Positions 53,113 through 61,702 of a stretch of DNA of 64,000 nucleotides are shown here, one piece after another. The stretch spans positions 25,864 to 89,863 of the forward strand of contig JARLJB010000331.1 in assembly GCA_031291415.1 (NCBI GenBank), in the 5' to 3' direction. The position numbers were made by a program, and so were the translations under genes. The DNA comes from Telmatospirillum sp. GTDB taxonomy: Bacteria > Pseudomonadota > Alphaproteobacteria > Rhodospirillales > Magnetospirillaceae. The notes beneath the pieces were generated by a model. That model made no database searches. It saw nothing but the letters and a program-made list of their open reading frames with translations, and was not told where the DNA came from. Positions within the stretch are counted from its first letter, which is position 1. Each line of letters starts with the position of its first letter.

Positions 53113-53478
53113 ATGACCGAAGGACAAGCTCAATCAGCGGTAGAAGCCATGCGCGCGTTGGCCATGCAGATCGATCCCTCGATCGAGACGTTGATGGAAG
53201 CACACAGCTTCAGTTTCCAGCGAATGAACGCCTCTGCCAATGAGGCCGTGGCTTCCTTCCTTTGCGCGTCGTCTCCCGAGGGCCCCGTCTGGACATTGGA
53301 GATCAGCCATTCCATAGACAACGAAACAGCCGTCACACTCCGGCAGAGCGTCGACGAAAAGCCGTTCATAGCCTTGTCGGTCATCGTCGGCACCGAACCG
53401 GTGCGATCCCTGGCGGGAGCTATCGGCCTGGCCGTTTCACTGGTCACCCTGTCCGATCAGATCAGAATGTCGCCTTGA
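53113..53478 (+). CDS. Hypothetical protein
   Basis: A 121-residue protein beginning MTEGQAQSAVEAMRALAMQI, then an alternating hydrophobic pattern that suggests an alpha/beta fold (VWTLEISHSIDNETAVTLRQ). The ATG at 53113 has GAGAAAGG nearby and is preferred over an upstream start at 52963 in a different-looking leader. No family recognised. Confidence 0.5.
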   Translation: MTEGQAQSAVEAMRALAMQIDPSIETLMEAHSFSFQRMNASANEAVASFLCASSPEGPVWTLEISHSIDNETAVTLRQSVDEKPFIALSVIVGTEPVRSLAGAIGLAVSLVTLSDQIRMSP

Positions 53479-53587
53479 AAAGGTGCACCCCCGTCGTCGA
53501 ACACCCGAATGGCTGAATATGACTGAATTACAACGTCCGACGACTGGAATGACCTGTCTTTGCCCTAAGACAGCGATGTCAGGTCAT

Positions 53588-53926
53588 TCATGCGACACTC
53601 ACTTCGTCCTCGACCTCTTGGGCCATACCTTCGAGAGCAACGCAAACTTGATAGATCAAATTCGTGGCTTCCTTGTAATCGTCCTCTTCGGTCAGACAAT
53701 GGTGCGCGAACCATAATTTCTCCAATGCCGCACGAATATCGACGACCGGACGAGATACAATCCGGGCATAGATAGCATCAAGCCGATGGTCTGAATCGGC
53801 GCCGATTGATTCGGACGAAAGATTTTGAAGGCTTTTTTTCCGTAAACGCCGGTATTCCTCAACCAGCGATACACTGTCCTTTTCCCCAACCATCAGGACC
53901 TCACGAGCAAAAATTTCCATTTCCAT
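53588..53926 (-). CDS. Hypothetical protein
   Basis: A 112-residue, mostly helical and acidic protein (MEIFAREVLMVGEKDSVSL; LEKLWFAHHCLTEEDDYKEA; ending AQEVEDEVSVA). The start may be at 53926 or 53920. It lies beside the AT-rich region at the end of the secretion operon and may belong to the same accessory block, but no family was recognised. Confidence 0.5.
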   Translation of the reverse strand: MEMEIFAREVLMVGEKDSVSLVEEYRRLRKKSLQNLSSESIGADSDHRLDAIYARIVSRPVVDIRAALEKLWFAHHCLTEEDDYKEATNLIYQVCVALEGMAQEVEDEVSVA

Positions 53927-54211
53927 TGGACCAGACAAACACCGCACTCAACCGAATACCCCCCGCAGGCATCCCTTTGCTGAACACGGCCCGCCTCTAG
54001 TTATCAACTAGATTATACCGGTAAGTTGGCATTTTTCAGTAGAATATTGACAAACAAGCATACGTACATCCTCACTTCCTATTTTTTTCAAAGATACAAA
54101 ATGAGTCATTATCTTAGATATATAAAATAAGTCATAGGCATGTTCGGGTTTCAACTTTATAGATAGTTACTAACAGGAAATTAAACCCATCTATATAAAA
54201 TGTATTTTATT
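53927..54211. other. AT-rich gene-free region beside the secretion operon
   Basis: 285 bases, clearly lower in GC than the rest of the window. It holds a perfect palindrome TCTAGTT-ATC-AACTAGA at 53996-54012 and an imperfect direct repeat AAAATGAGTCAT / AAAATAAGTCAT near 54098 and 54124. The 54180-54210 end is almost all A/T. It likely contains the promoter of the 53588 gene and the transcript end of the secretion operon. The base shift may mark a boundary of acquired DNA. Confidence 0.55.
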
Positions 54212-54934
54212 TTAGATTAAAAAATATCGTATTCCTGCCACGACAGAACCTTCGCACAGAAGACACCCCAACGTTGCGACGGCCAACGCGGGACCAAAAC
54301 AACAGGGGAGAGATCGGTCCCGATTGGAAAGAACGAGCAACACAGCCGTGGTGATCAGCGACGCCACTGACAAAATGACGACAACCAGGATTGGCCCGGT
54401 CCAAACGCCGATCATCGTCAGGAACTTGAGGTCTCCAGTTCCCATACAGCCTTTGTGCCACCGTCCAAGGAACCGGATAAATCCAACAGTGCCGGCACCG
54501 ATGATCCCGCCCGACAGCCCCGACATCGCGTCAACAAACGGATGGCACGCGGCGTCGAGACAAAGTCCCAAGGCCAGAAGCGGAAATACCACGAGGTCGG
54601 GAAGAATGTGATGGCGCCAGTCGATCCAGGCGCAAACGGACAATCCGCCAGCGAAAAGCGCCGCCGACGTCATCCGCATCGGAGATGCCCCGGAGCATAG
54701 AGCCGCGACGAGGACGACAGCAACGATGGCCGCATCGAAGGAGAACCGATGCCCCGCCTGCATCCGGGTCATACCAGCGTCTCCGATCACGGCCAGCACT
54801 CCCAGATCGAGAATCCGGTCGAGTCGTTGATCCAGCCATCTTGCTGCTTCGGCGGCCAGCACCCCGACAAGACAGACGGGCGTAAAGACGACCAGCGCGC
54901 GCAGAACATCGCCGGCAGGAGAGAGAATCATCAC
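54212..54934 (-). CDS. Prepilin peptidase-like A24 protein of the T4SS operon
   Basis: A 240-residue polytopic membrane protein. Two catalytic Asp motifs are visible: WIDWRHHILPD and the GTGDLKFL block. It lacks the C-x2-C pairs of the other A24 gene (6498), as in shorter, peptidase-only forms such as CpaA. It overlaps virD4 by 4 bases, ATGA, so is coupled to the secretion operon. A peptidase in such an operon implies a prepilin-like substrate, but none was found in the window. Confidence 0.85.
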   Translation of the reverse strand: MMILSPAGDVLRALVVFTPVCLVGVLAAEAARWLDQRLDRILDLGVLAVIGDAGMTRMQAGHRFSFDAAIVAVVLVAALCSGASPMRMTSAALFAGGLSVCAWIDWRHHILPDLVVFPLLALGLCLDAACHPFVDAMSGLSGGIIGAGTVGFIRFLGRWHKGCMGTGDLKFLTMIGVWTGPILVVVILSVASLITTAVLLVLSNRDRSLPCCFGPALAVATLGCLLCEGSVVAGIRYFLI

Positions 54935-56916
54935 GAGATATTCCCCGCGCCGAATGGCCGATTGCTGATCTTCTTCGACTGCGGCTCAGAGGCTTCGGCA
55001 ACCGGCCAGGGAAGCGCGACCGGCGCCGGTCGCGGCCCTTTCCCTGTCCTGGGATCCCAGGCTCGTCGACGCAGACGGTGATCCTTGAAATAGAACGGCG
55101 TCTCGGCACGAATGGGACGGTTGGAGAATTTCTGCATCAGCAGAACATGCGTGCCGACCGGCATCGACATGAAATCCGCGGGATGAATGAGAGCCACACC
55201 CGACAGACTCTTGTTGATATTGACGGCAAAGGGATTGGCCTGCTTCGAAAAACCGTAGGTTCGGCTCCGCGTCTGTCCTTCGACCGTTCGATTTCCCACC
55301 ATGTCGGAAAAGCGCTTCGCCACAGCTTCGTTGTTCAACGGCAGGACGATCTTCGCGGCCGTCGTCGACAAAAGCGTTTCCAACCCGGTCTTTCCGTACT
55401 TTTCCTCAATCTGAGCAAAGTCCTGACCGATCAGCAGATAAGACAGCTTCTGCCCGCGGCCAACCGCCGGACCGTCGATCAAAGCCTGCACCTTCGGCAT
55501 CTGAGGAAACTCATCGAGGACGAAAAGAACGGGATAGGGACCAACCTTGCCGCCAATCCCATCTGCTTCCCCTGGTGGATGGGCGATCAGATAAGCCGAC
55601 AGAGCTTCAATGAACAGACCCGTAACAACACCCAGGGCACGGGCATCCTGCTGATTGACGCAGAGATACACAGTCACCGGCCGCATCTTGCGACTTCTCG
55701 GGTCGGGCATGCCCCGAAGATCGGAAAATGCGAAGTCGGATACCGAGGTGCGTTGCCTGACTGCGGAATTCTTGAAAACCGCAAGTCCGGCATCCACCGT
55801 CGAAAGAATCGACCCTCTTTCCCGATCCGGCGTATTGGCCAATTGGGTCAGCTCCATCACCGCGCGGTGCGCATATCCGCCGGCCCGGGCTTCCGCAACG
55901 GCGGCCATCAGAAAGTTGCGAATGGGATCAGCCATCAGGGCCGCATTGGGGTCGCTTTCACGTAACCGTTCGACCTCTTCACCGGCGGTGAACGATGCCT
56001 CGGTGATCCAATCGAGCAGCATCGCGAAGCTGGGCTCGGCCCCCCACCAGATTTCGGGCAGGCCGGCATGGTTGCCCGCCTCGCATTTGGACAGGATAAA
56101 ATGGACAAGGCCGGTAAGGGCCGCCCGTCCTTTCTTGCTCCAATGCGGGTCGGCGTTGCCCTGCGGATCGGGAATGAGAATCGCCGCCAGGCGGTCGATG
56201 AAAAGATCCCGTTGTGGTCCCGAGGCAGGGGTTGACTTGGGCGATAGGGGATTCCACCGCGGATGAGGAGCTCCACCGGCCGGGTCGTCCTCGGCCGCCC
56301 ATTCCAGACGAATGACCGGCCCGAGAGACTGGCGGAATCCCGACGTGATGGCGTGCAACTCCGGCTTGACGTCGTTGATGACCATCGATGCCCCATCGCA
56401 GGTCAGAATGGACGGCACGACCACCGCTGCCGTCTTGCCGGTTCCCGGCGGGGCGATGCACAACACGGAAAGGGTCTCGGGAAGCTTCAACCATCGATGG
56501 CGCCAGGTTCCAAGCACGACGATGAAACCGCCCAGCAACCCCATGCGTTTGATATCGTTCGATCTGGCCCACCGGGCCGCGCCATGAATGGCGGGAACCA
56601 TCGAATGCGGATTGAGCCCCAATCCGATGCCGAGCACCACGACGGCCAAAGCCGGCAGCGCCACCACGAATACAGGAGCATGCCTTGCGGAAACGGCGTG
56701 CTGCAGCCAGTCTCCGTAGACCGAGAGCCAATAGTCCCAGTGCGGCAGCAATGTCGAGAAATAACCGTTGACCCAACCGATCGTGTCGAGGCTGACGCCG
56801 CGCTCGGACAGGTAGGAAAGCGGCAGCATCAAGGGCGACCCCACCACCAGAACGACAAGCGCTACGGTCACGCTCACCAATTGCCAGCGAACGGCCTTGC
56901 CGACTTCACTGTCCAT
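54931..56916 (-). CDS. virD4: VirD4/TraG-type coupling ATPase
   Basis: A 661-residue protein with two N-terminal membrane segments (about 10-30 and 80-105), Walker A APPGTGKTAAV near residue 155, Walker B VLFVLDEFPQMPK, and TraG blocks such as FSDMVGNRTVEG and HPADFMSMPVG. It would recruit substrates to the secretion channel. GGAGGGGGG precedes the ATG at 56916, 30 bases after virB11. Confidence 0.92.
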   Translation of the reverse strand: MDSEVGKAVRWQLVSVTVALVVLVVGSPLMLPLSYLSERGVSLDTIGWVNGYFSTLLPHWDYWLSVYGDWLQHAVSARHAPVFVVALPALAVVVLGIGLGLNPHSMVPAIHGAARWARSNDIKRMGLLGGFIVVLGTWRHRWLKLPETLSVLCIAPPGTGKTAAVVVPSILTCDGASMVINDVKPELHAITSGFRQSLGPVIRLEWAAEDDPAGGAPHPRWNPLSPKSTPASGPQRDLFIDRLAAILIPDPQGNADPHWSKKGRAALTGLVHFILSKCEAGNHAGLPEIWWGAEPSFAMLLDWITEASFTAGEEVERLRESDPNAALMADPIRNFLMAAVAEARAGGYAHRAVMELTQLANTPDRERGSILSTVDAGLAVFKNSAVRQRTSVSDFAFSDLRGMPDPRSRKMRPVTVYLCVNQQDARALGVVTGLFIEALSAYLIAHPPGEADGIGGKVGPYPVLFVLDEFPQMPKVQALIDGPAVGRGQKLSYLLIGQDFAQIEEKYGKTGLETLLSTTAAKIVLPLNNEAVAKRFSDMVGNRTVEGQTRSRTYGFSKQANPFAVNINKSLSGVALIHPADFMSMPVGTHVLLMQKFSNRPIRAETPFYFKDHRLRRRAWDPRTGKGPRPAPVALPWPVAEASEPQSKKISNRPFGAGNIS

Positions 56917-56946
56917 GCGCCCCCCTCCACTGCCAATCGGTGGACA

Positions 56947-57945
56947 TCAAACCTCGGCGTCCTCCAGGGCGTTCCTCAGCATCCTCGGTATATCGATGGC
57001 GGTTACGACGCGCCTTGCTCCATGCCGGTCGATCTGCACGATCCGCCCGAAGGCGGTACCGACGATATCGATCGCCGCCTGCGCATCGATCCCCGGATTG
57101 GTCTGCGCCAGATTCTGATAGAAGGCGCGAAGTGCCGCCTCCGGACTATTGGCATGGATGGTCGCCATAAAATTGGTATGCCCGGTCGTCATCAGCCGAA
57201 AGACGCCGGGAGCATTGGCGATGCCGATTTCGCCGCAGACGATGACGTCGGGCGTCATGCGCACCACGGCATCGACGACTCGCATGAAATCGATGCCGTT
57301 GGTGGTCTCGGTCCGCGACACCACGAGATGGACCCGGTTGTCATGGGGAACGATGACCTCGCGCGCGTCCTCGACCGTCAGAACGCGAGACTCGGACGGC
57401 AAATAGTCCATGATAGCGTTGAGAAACGTCGTCTTGCCGGTCGACGTCGCCCCGGAAATCAGAATGGCTTCCCGATTGCGCACGGCCGCCAACAGGTCTT
57501 CAAGCGGCGAGTCGTCATAGCGTTCCTGGCCATGGATTAGCGGAGCCTCGGCGAGAGCGGATTTTTCCTTCAATCCGTACCGATCAAGCGTGATCCGCCG
57601 ATCGGGGTTGAAGACCCGGATATTGAGAGCCACTCCTTGCGTGTCGCCCATCTCGTAGCGAACATTGGGACCGACCACCGCGGTAAATCGATGACCTTCA
57701 GGAAGTGTCGTGTAGAGCAACGGCATGCGCCGGCGATGAAAGATCTGGCCGCTGACGTTCGCCAATTGTTGGCAGAGCATCAGCACATATTCTTCGGTCA
57801 AGGCGGGATCGCGGCGGGACTGCCAACCACCGCCAGCCATCTTGACCCACACTTCGCCGGGCCGGTTCATCGCCACCTCTTCGACGTCGGGGCCGGCATA
57901 ATGCACTGCCAACCGCCGCAGGGTGTCCTCCAGCAATGGATTCAT
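56947..57945 (-). CDS. virB11: VirB11-type secretion ATPase
   Basis: A 332-residue hexameric ATPase of the VirB11/TrbB family: Walker A GATSTGKTTFLNAI, Asp box in VLTVEDAREV, Walker B/His box CGEIGIAN and MTTGHTNFMATIHAN. It powers T4SS biogenesis. The ATG at 57945 is chosen because it overlaps the virB10 stop (ATGA); the longer open frame upstream lies inside virB10. Confidence 0.93.
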   Translation of the reverse strand: MNPLLEDTLRRLAVHYAGPDVEEVAMNRPGEVWVKMAGGGWQSRRDPALTEEYVLMLCQQLANVSGQIFHRRRMPLLYTTLPEGHRFTAVVGPNVRYEMGDTQGVALNIRVFNPDRRITLDRYGLKEKSALAEAPLIHGQERYDDSPLEDLLAAVRNREAILISGATSTGKTTFLNAIMDYLPSESRVLTVEDAREVIVPHDNRVHLVVSRTETTNGIDFMRVVDAVVRMTPDVIVCGEIGIANAPGVFRLMTTGHTNFMATIHANSPEAALRAFYQNLAQTNPGIDAQAAIDIVGTAFGRIVQIDRHGARRVVTAIDIPRMLRNALEDAEV

Positions 57946-59522
57946 TGACGCCCAGCCGTTGCCGAACCGCCCGCCACACCGGTCGTTCCGCCCGTGTTTC
58001 CGGTGGCCGGGCCATTGGCGTTGCCGCTGTAGGACGACTGGGCACCCCCGTTCTCGCGAAGCTGCTGCAACACATAGGACTGCATGATCTGCTGCGCCGT
58101 CTGCGGCGCGACCCGCTGGAGTCCCGGATTTTGCGCAACCATGTCGACCAGACCGGGAGCCATCTGCATCAACAGATCGTTGTTGGACATCGCCGCCTTG
58201 ACCATCCCCCCTTTGGGAGGCGTCACCGCCTGCAAGCGGTTGGGATCGCGCAGCCAGATGTCCTCGTTCGGAATGATATCGAGCCTTGTCCCTTGCGGCA
58301 CCGTCAGAACCGGGCGGATGTCGACGTTCTCCTGGACCATGCGCTGTCCCAGTTGATCGAGATCGTTGCCCATGCGATTGGCCGCCCGGGCCCGGCCGCT
58401 CAGCGTTTGACTGGTTCCGCCCAGAGGGCTGGTAACAGCCGTGCTGTTGCCATTGAGCGCCCATTCGCCGGCGGCTGCGATCGCGCTGGTCATCAGCGAG
58501 CTGCCGTATTTTTCAAAGAAGCGGGTATCGAGATCGCCCGGCAAACCGGCCCGTCCCATCACGTCGGCGCCCCTGTCGTCGATATTGATGTTGACGCCGT
58601 CGGGTCGCAAGATGCGGGTCCAGTTGATGTCGAGACGCGCCTCGCCGTAACGGCCCAGCGATCGATATTGCCCAATCACCCGCGACCCCGCCGGAATCAG
58701 GACCGTTCGTCCCTGCTCGCCGTAAACGTTGCGCTCGACCACGGCTATGGCGCGACCGGGAAGCTGGCTGTTGATGGTGTTTTCAAGAACCGCCGGGATA
58801 TAGCGATCGGCGGTGATCACCAAGGTGCGATCGACGGGAAAGGTTGAAACGATGCCTTTGAGGCCGGCCTCGCTGTAATCGGTGTCGCTGCCCGGGCGCC
58901 GGTCAGCGGCGACCGCCGTTTCCGTCTCGACCGACAAACCGCCGTCCTGCCGCGATCTCGCAAATTCAAGGGACGCCTGGGCATTGGCCGCGACGGGTAC
59001 GGCCGCAGCTACGGCCTGGCGCGCTTTGGCGGTTCCGGTCAATGACACGAACAACGGCCCGCCCGCCGCCGTGTGGGCAATAACCAGCTCGCCGTCGACG
59101 CCCCCCTCGTGCTGCGGCCGAAAGGTCACGGTCACGGTACATCCGGATTGACCGCGCAGTTCCAATCCGGATACGCAGCTTCCGCCAACCAGAAAGGCCT
59201 GGGGCTGACCTGCCACATGGATCTGGAGAAGGTTCGCCGCCTCGCCGCCAGCGTTCGACAGTTGGATTTGCCGGGACGCCGTCTCACCGACGAACAGGGA
59301 CGGAAAAGCAGTGGAATTCGGCTCGACGACAAGACGCGCCGGCTCCGGAGGCGCCACCGGCTTGGCCTGCGACCGCTTGATCAGGTCGTCAAGCGTACTC
59401 TCCCCTTTGGGAATCGGCAGTTTCTTCTCGGGACGCGCAGGAGGGGGATTGTCGCAGGCCGCAAGGAAAACCACCAACAAGGCAAGACTGGCGCAAATCC
59501 AAGGTCTTGCGCGAACAGCCAT
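57942..59522 (-). CDS. virB10: VirB10/TrbI-like protein with lipobox and Ig-like domain
   Basis: A 526-residue protein. It has a lipobox LAAC (Cys23, Asp24 at +2) instead of the usual VirB10 inner-membrane helix, a Pro-rich linker, an Ig-like ASH-type domain (about residues 65-165, GGSCVSGLELRGQSGCTVTV), and the VirB10/TrbI core (LVITADRYIPAVLENTINSQ, VLIPAGSRVIGQYRSLG, LDINWTRILRPDG), then a glycine/asparagine-rich tail. The ATG at 59522 has GGAGG 7 bases upstream. Asp at +2 would favour inner-membrane retention by the E. coli rule. Domain order is unusual; the VirB10 assignment is firm for the C-terminal half. Confidence 0.88.
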   Translation of the reverse strand: MAVRARPWICASLALLVVFLAACDNPPPARPEKKLPIPKGESTLDDLIKRSQAKPVAPPEPARLVVEPNSTAFPSLFVGETASRQIQLSNAGGEAANLLQIHVAGQPQAFLVGGSCVSGLELRGQSGCTVTVTFRPQHEGGVDGELVIAHTAAGGPLFVSLTGTAKARQAVAAAVPVAANAQASLEFARSRQDGGLSVETETAVAADRRPGSDTDYSEAGLKGIVSTFPVDRTLVITADRYIPAVLENTINSQLPGRAIAVVERNVYGEQGRTVLIPAGSRVIGQYRSLGRYGEARLDINWTRILRPDGVNINIDDRGADVMGRAGLPGDLDTRFFEKYGSSLMTSAIAAAGEWALNGNSTAVTSPLGGTSQTLSGRARAANRMGNDLDQLGQRMVQENVDIRPVLTVPQGTRLDIIPNEDIWLRDPNRLQAVTPPKGGMVKAAMSNNDLLMQMAPGLVDMVAQNPGLQRVAPQTAQQIMQSYVLQQLRENGGAQSSYSGNANGPATGNTGGTTGVAGGSATAGRQ

Positions 59523-59601
59523 CGCCACACCTCCGCTTCATCATCGACAGAAGCGGACTGTATCCTATTTGGATACATCTGTAAACATCGACGCCGGCCG
59601 T

Positions 59602-60789
59602 TCAGTTGCCGGTGCCCGGCCCCACGGTGGGCGCGGTCTCGGGATGGGCGGTCAGGAATCTCGCCAGATCGCTGTCCAGGGTCTGCCAGCCGATGGTCCG
59701 GGCGATCGTCTTATAGAGACGGTGCACCAGAGGATTGCGATGCCGGCAATAGTTGGTCAAAGGGACCAGCCTGTGGCCCATTTCGATTTTCGGCGCGTAG
59801 CCGGTCTGGCCGCTCTGGATGCTGCGGAAGCCTTGCGACAGAGCCCAATCCAAGGCGGCCTCCCACAGTCGGAAATAAAGCAGCCATTCCTTCGGACGTT
59901 GGTAATCGATGCCGATGAATTTATTGATCATGCGTCCGTCGAGGGCGAAACACAGCATGAAGGCGATCATCGCGCCGCTGGCCCGTTCCCGCAGGATGAC
60001 GAAACGGCTGACCGGCTTCCCAGCCAAAATGTCGAAGAAGGGGCGATTGAGCCGCTCGAATTTGGTCGTCGCCTTTTCGTAAGTCTGCCAGAACAGCCCG
60101 AAAATTTCATCGAGCACAGCGGGGGCCGGCCGCTCGACCACCTCGACCACGATGTCCACCGCGGCGGCACTGCGTTTCAGCTTCTTCTTCAGGATATGGC
60201 GCCGAGAAGCCTTCATGGCGGCAAAATAGTCAGCCTTGCTGGCCGATGGCAGCAGGACCTCGGTACCGGGGAAGCTCACCATGGGAAACAAGCCGACACG
60301 CCGGGAAAGCCAATCGAAATCATCCTGCTCGGAACTGCGGAAGTCCTTCCAGACCATCATCGACGCGCGCAGATCCTTGGCTTTGGCGGCCAGCCCCTCG
60401 GCCAGGCATAGCAGAGCCGCACGGCGGTCGATGCCATCGATTGTCCCCACCGTTCCTTCGTCGGCACAAGGAGAACCGACGAAAAGAGTCCGCTGATAGA
60501 GCGCCGACGGAAAGACATGCCCAGCCAGCCGAAACACCGGCAGCAGGGCCGGTGGCAAAACCAGATCGATCGGCACATTCATCAGGAAGACGGGGGCCAG
60601 GCCGACCGGCCGCTCGCCCTGCCGGATCACTGCGTAGAGAAAAGTGAACTGCTCTTCAATCCCGCACGACTCCAGGCTTTGGTACCACCACTTTCCTTCC
60701 AGATGCGGGGGGAAGCAGGCCGGCCAAAGCTCCTCGGGGACCTCGTCGACCGTGGCGACGAAAGCGACGGACAGCAGATCGGCCATCAT
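59602..60789 (-). CDS. GNAT-like acyltransferase (FemAB/BioF2-type)
   Basis: A 395-residue protein with a GNAT-like acyltransferase domain: FAAMKASRRHILKKKLKR, FWQTYEKATTKFERL, then the C-terminal LYFRLWEAALDWALSQGF and QSGQTGYAPKIEMGHRL. The family acylates or aminoacylates envelope or extracellular molecules; the substrate is unknown. It overlaps the small SMR gene upstream by 4 bases (ATG at 60789), so is co-translated with it. Confidence 0.8.
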   Translation of the reverse strand: MMADLLSVAFVATVDEVPEELWPACFPPHLEGKWWYQSLESCGIEEQFTFLYAVIRQGERPVGLAPVFLMNVPIDLVLPPALLPVFRLAGHVFPSALYQRTLFVGSPCADEGTVGTIDGIDRRAALLCLAEGLAAKAKDLRASMMVWKDFRSSEQDDFDWLSRRVGLFPMVSFPGTEVLLPSASKADYFAAMKASRRHILKKKLKRSAAAVDIVVEVVERPAPAVLDEIFGLFWQTYEKATTKFERLNRPFFDILAGKPVSRFVILRERASGAMIAFMLCFALDGRMINKFIGIDYQRPKEWLLYFRLWEAALDWALSQGFRSIQSGQTGYAPKIEMGHRLVPLTNYCRHRNPLVHRLYKTIARTIGWQTLDSDLARFLTAHPETAPTVGPGTGN

Positions 60790-61118
60790 ACGTGGGCCAC
60801 CACCAAACCAGCGCCGACGATGATCAATCCGACACCGACCCAACGGGTCCTGGTGACCGTCTCACCCAACATCCAGCGCGACAACACGGTCACCGCGACG
60901 AAACTGAGACTGCCGATGGGATAGGCGGTACTGACGTCGAGGAATTGCAAAGCGACCGTATAGACCAGCGCCTCGATGACGAACAGCGCTATGCCGATCA
61001 CCGCCCACAATCTCCGCCGATCGCAAACCGCCGACGATTTCTTGAGAAAGATCTGGGCGAATCCCTCGATCATCGTGCAGAGAACGACCAGCAAGACACC
61101 GACGAGGGCGGCGGTCAT
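60786..61118 (-). CDS. Half-size SMR/EamA-type transporter
   Basis: A 110-residue membrane protein with four hydrophobic segments, like SMR or ArnE/ArnF subunits (LSFVAVTVLSRWMLGETVTR). The ATG at 61118 overlaps the upstream gene's stop (ATGA) and begins with the first segment MTAALVGVLLVVLCT. It likely forms a heterodimer with its neighbour. Confidence 0.84.
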   Translation of the reverse strand: MTAALVGVLLVVLCTMIEGFAQIFLKKSSAVCDRRRLWAVIGIALFVIEALVYTVALQFLDVSTAYPIGSLSFVAVTVLSRWMLGETVTRTRWVGVGLIIVGAGLVVAHV

Positions 61119-61525
61119 CGGCCGGCCTCGCCCGGCGGAGATGAGACATGGTCGGTTCGGCTGACGAACCAGACACCGGTCAGAATGAAGCCGATTCCGA
61201 CCAACTGCAGAAGATCGACGGTTTCCTTGAGGTAAATGGCCGAACCAAGACAGACCGTCACATAGCTGAGCGAGGTGATCGGCTGGGCGTAGCTGAGGTC
61301 GGCGTGTTCCAGCACCTTCATCCAATTGAACAATTGGCAGGCGAGCAATAGCGCGACCATAAGGAAAGCCGGCTGACGAAAGACCATCGCCACCGTTGCC
61401 ATCGGCGACAGATCCGTATCGAGAGACAGCACCGCCGATTTCCAGAAGATCTGCACCACAGTGTCGAGAAGAATCGCAAGGGTCAAACCGAGGGCCAGAC
61501 GGAGTGGAATCCTGTTTTTGATCAT
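61115..61525 (-). CDS. Half-size SMR/EamA-type transporter
   Basis: A 136-residue membrane protein with four hydrophobic segments and the block ADLSYAQPITSLSYVTVCLG, similar to its partner. Pairs of such small proteins form antiparallel dimers, as in ArnE/ArnF, which flips an undecaprenyl-linked sugar. The gene order of kinase/regulator, SMR pair, acyltransferase suggests an envelope-modification cassette. Confidence 0.84.
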   Translation of the reverse strand: MIKNRIPLRLALGLTLAILLDTVVQIFWKSAVLSLDTDLSPMATVAMVFRQPAFLMVALLLACQLFNWMKVLEHADLSYAQPITSLSYVTVCLGSAIYLKETVDLLQLVGIGFILTGVWFVSRTDHVSSPPGEAGR

Positions 61526-61702
61526 CGTTCCCTCGCGCCGCCGGAACAGCGCACCTTGTCCAGTCCCATGGGAAAAGCGGCTCGGGCCGGGTTATATCGG
61601 GAATCTGCCGTCATGAGTAGAAAATCGTTGGCGCCCTTGCGGACAGCCGGGACACACCGGTCAGTCACCGAGGCAACCCTTGACGAACCGGGTTTCAAAG
61701 CG

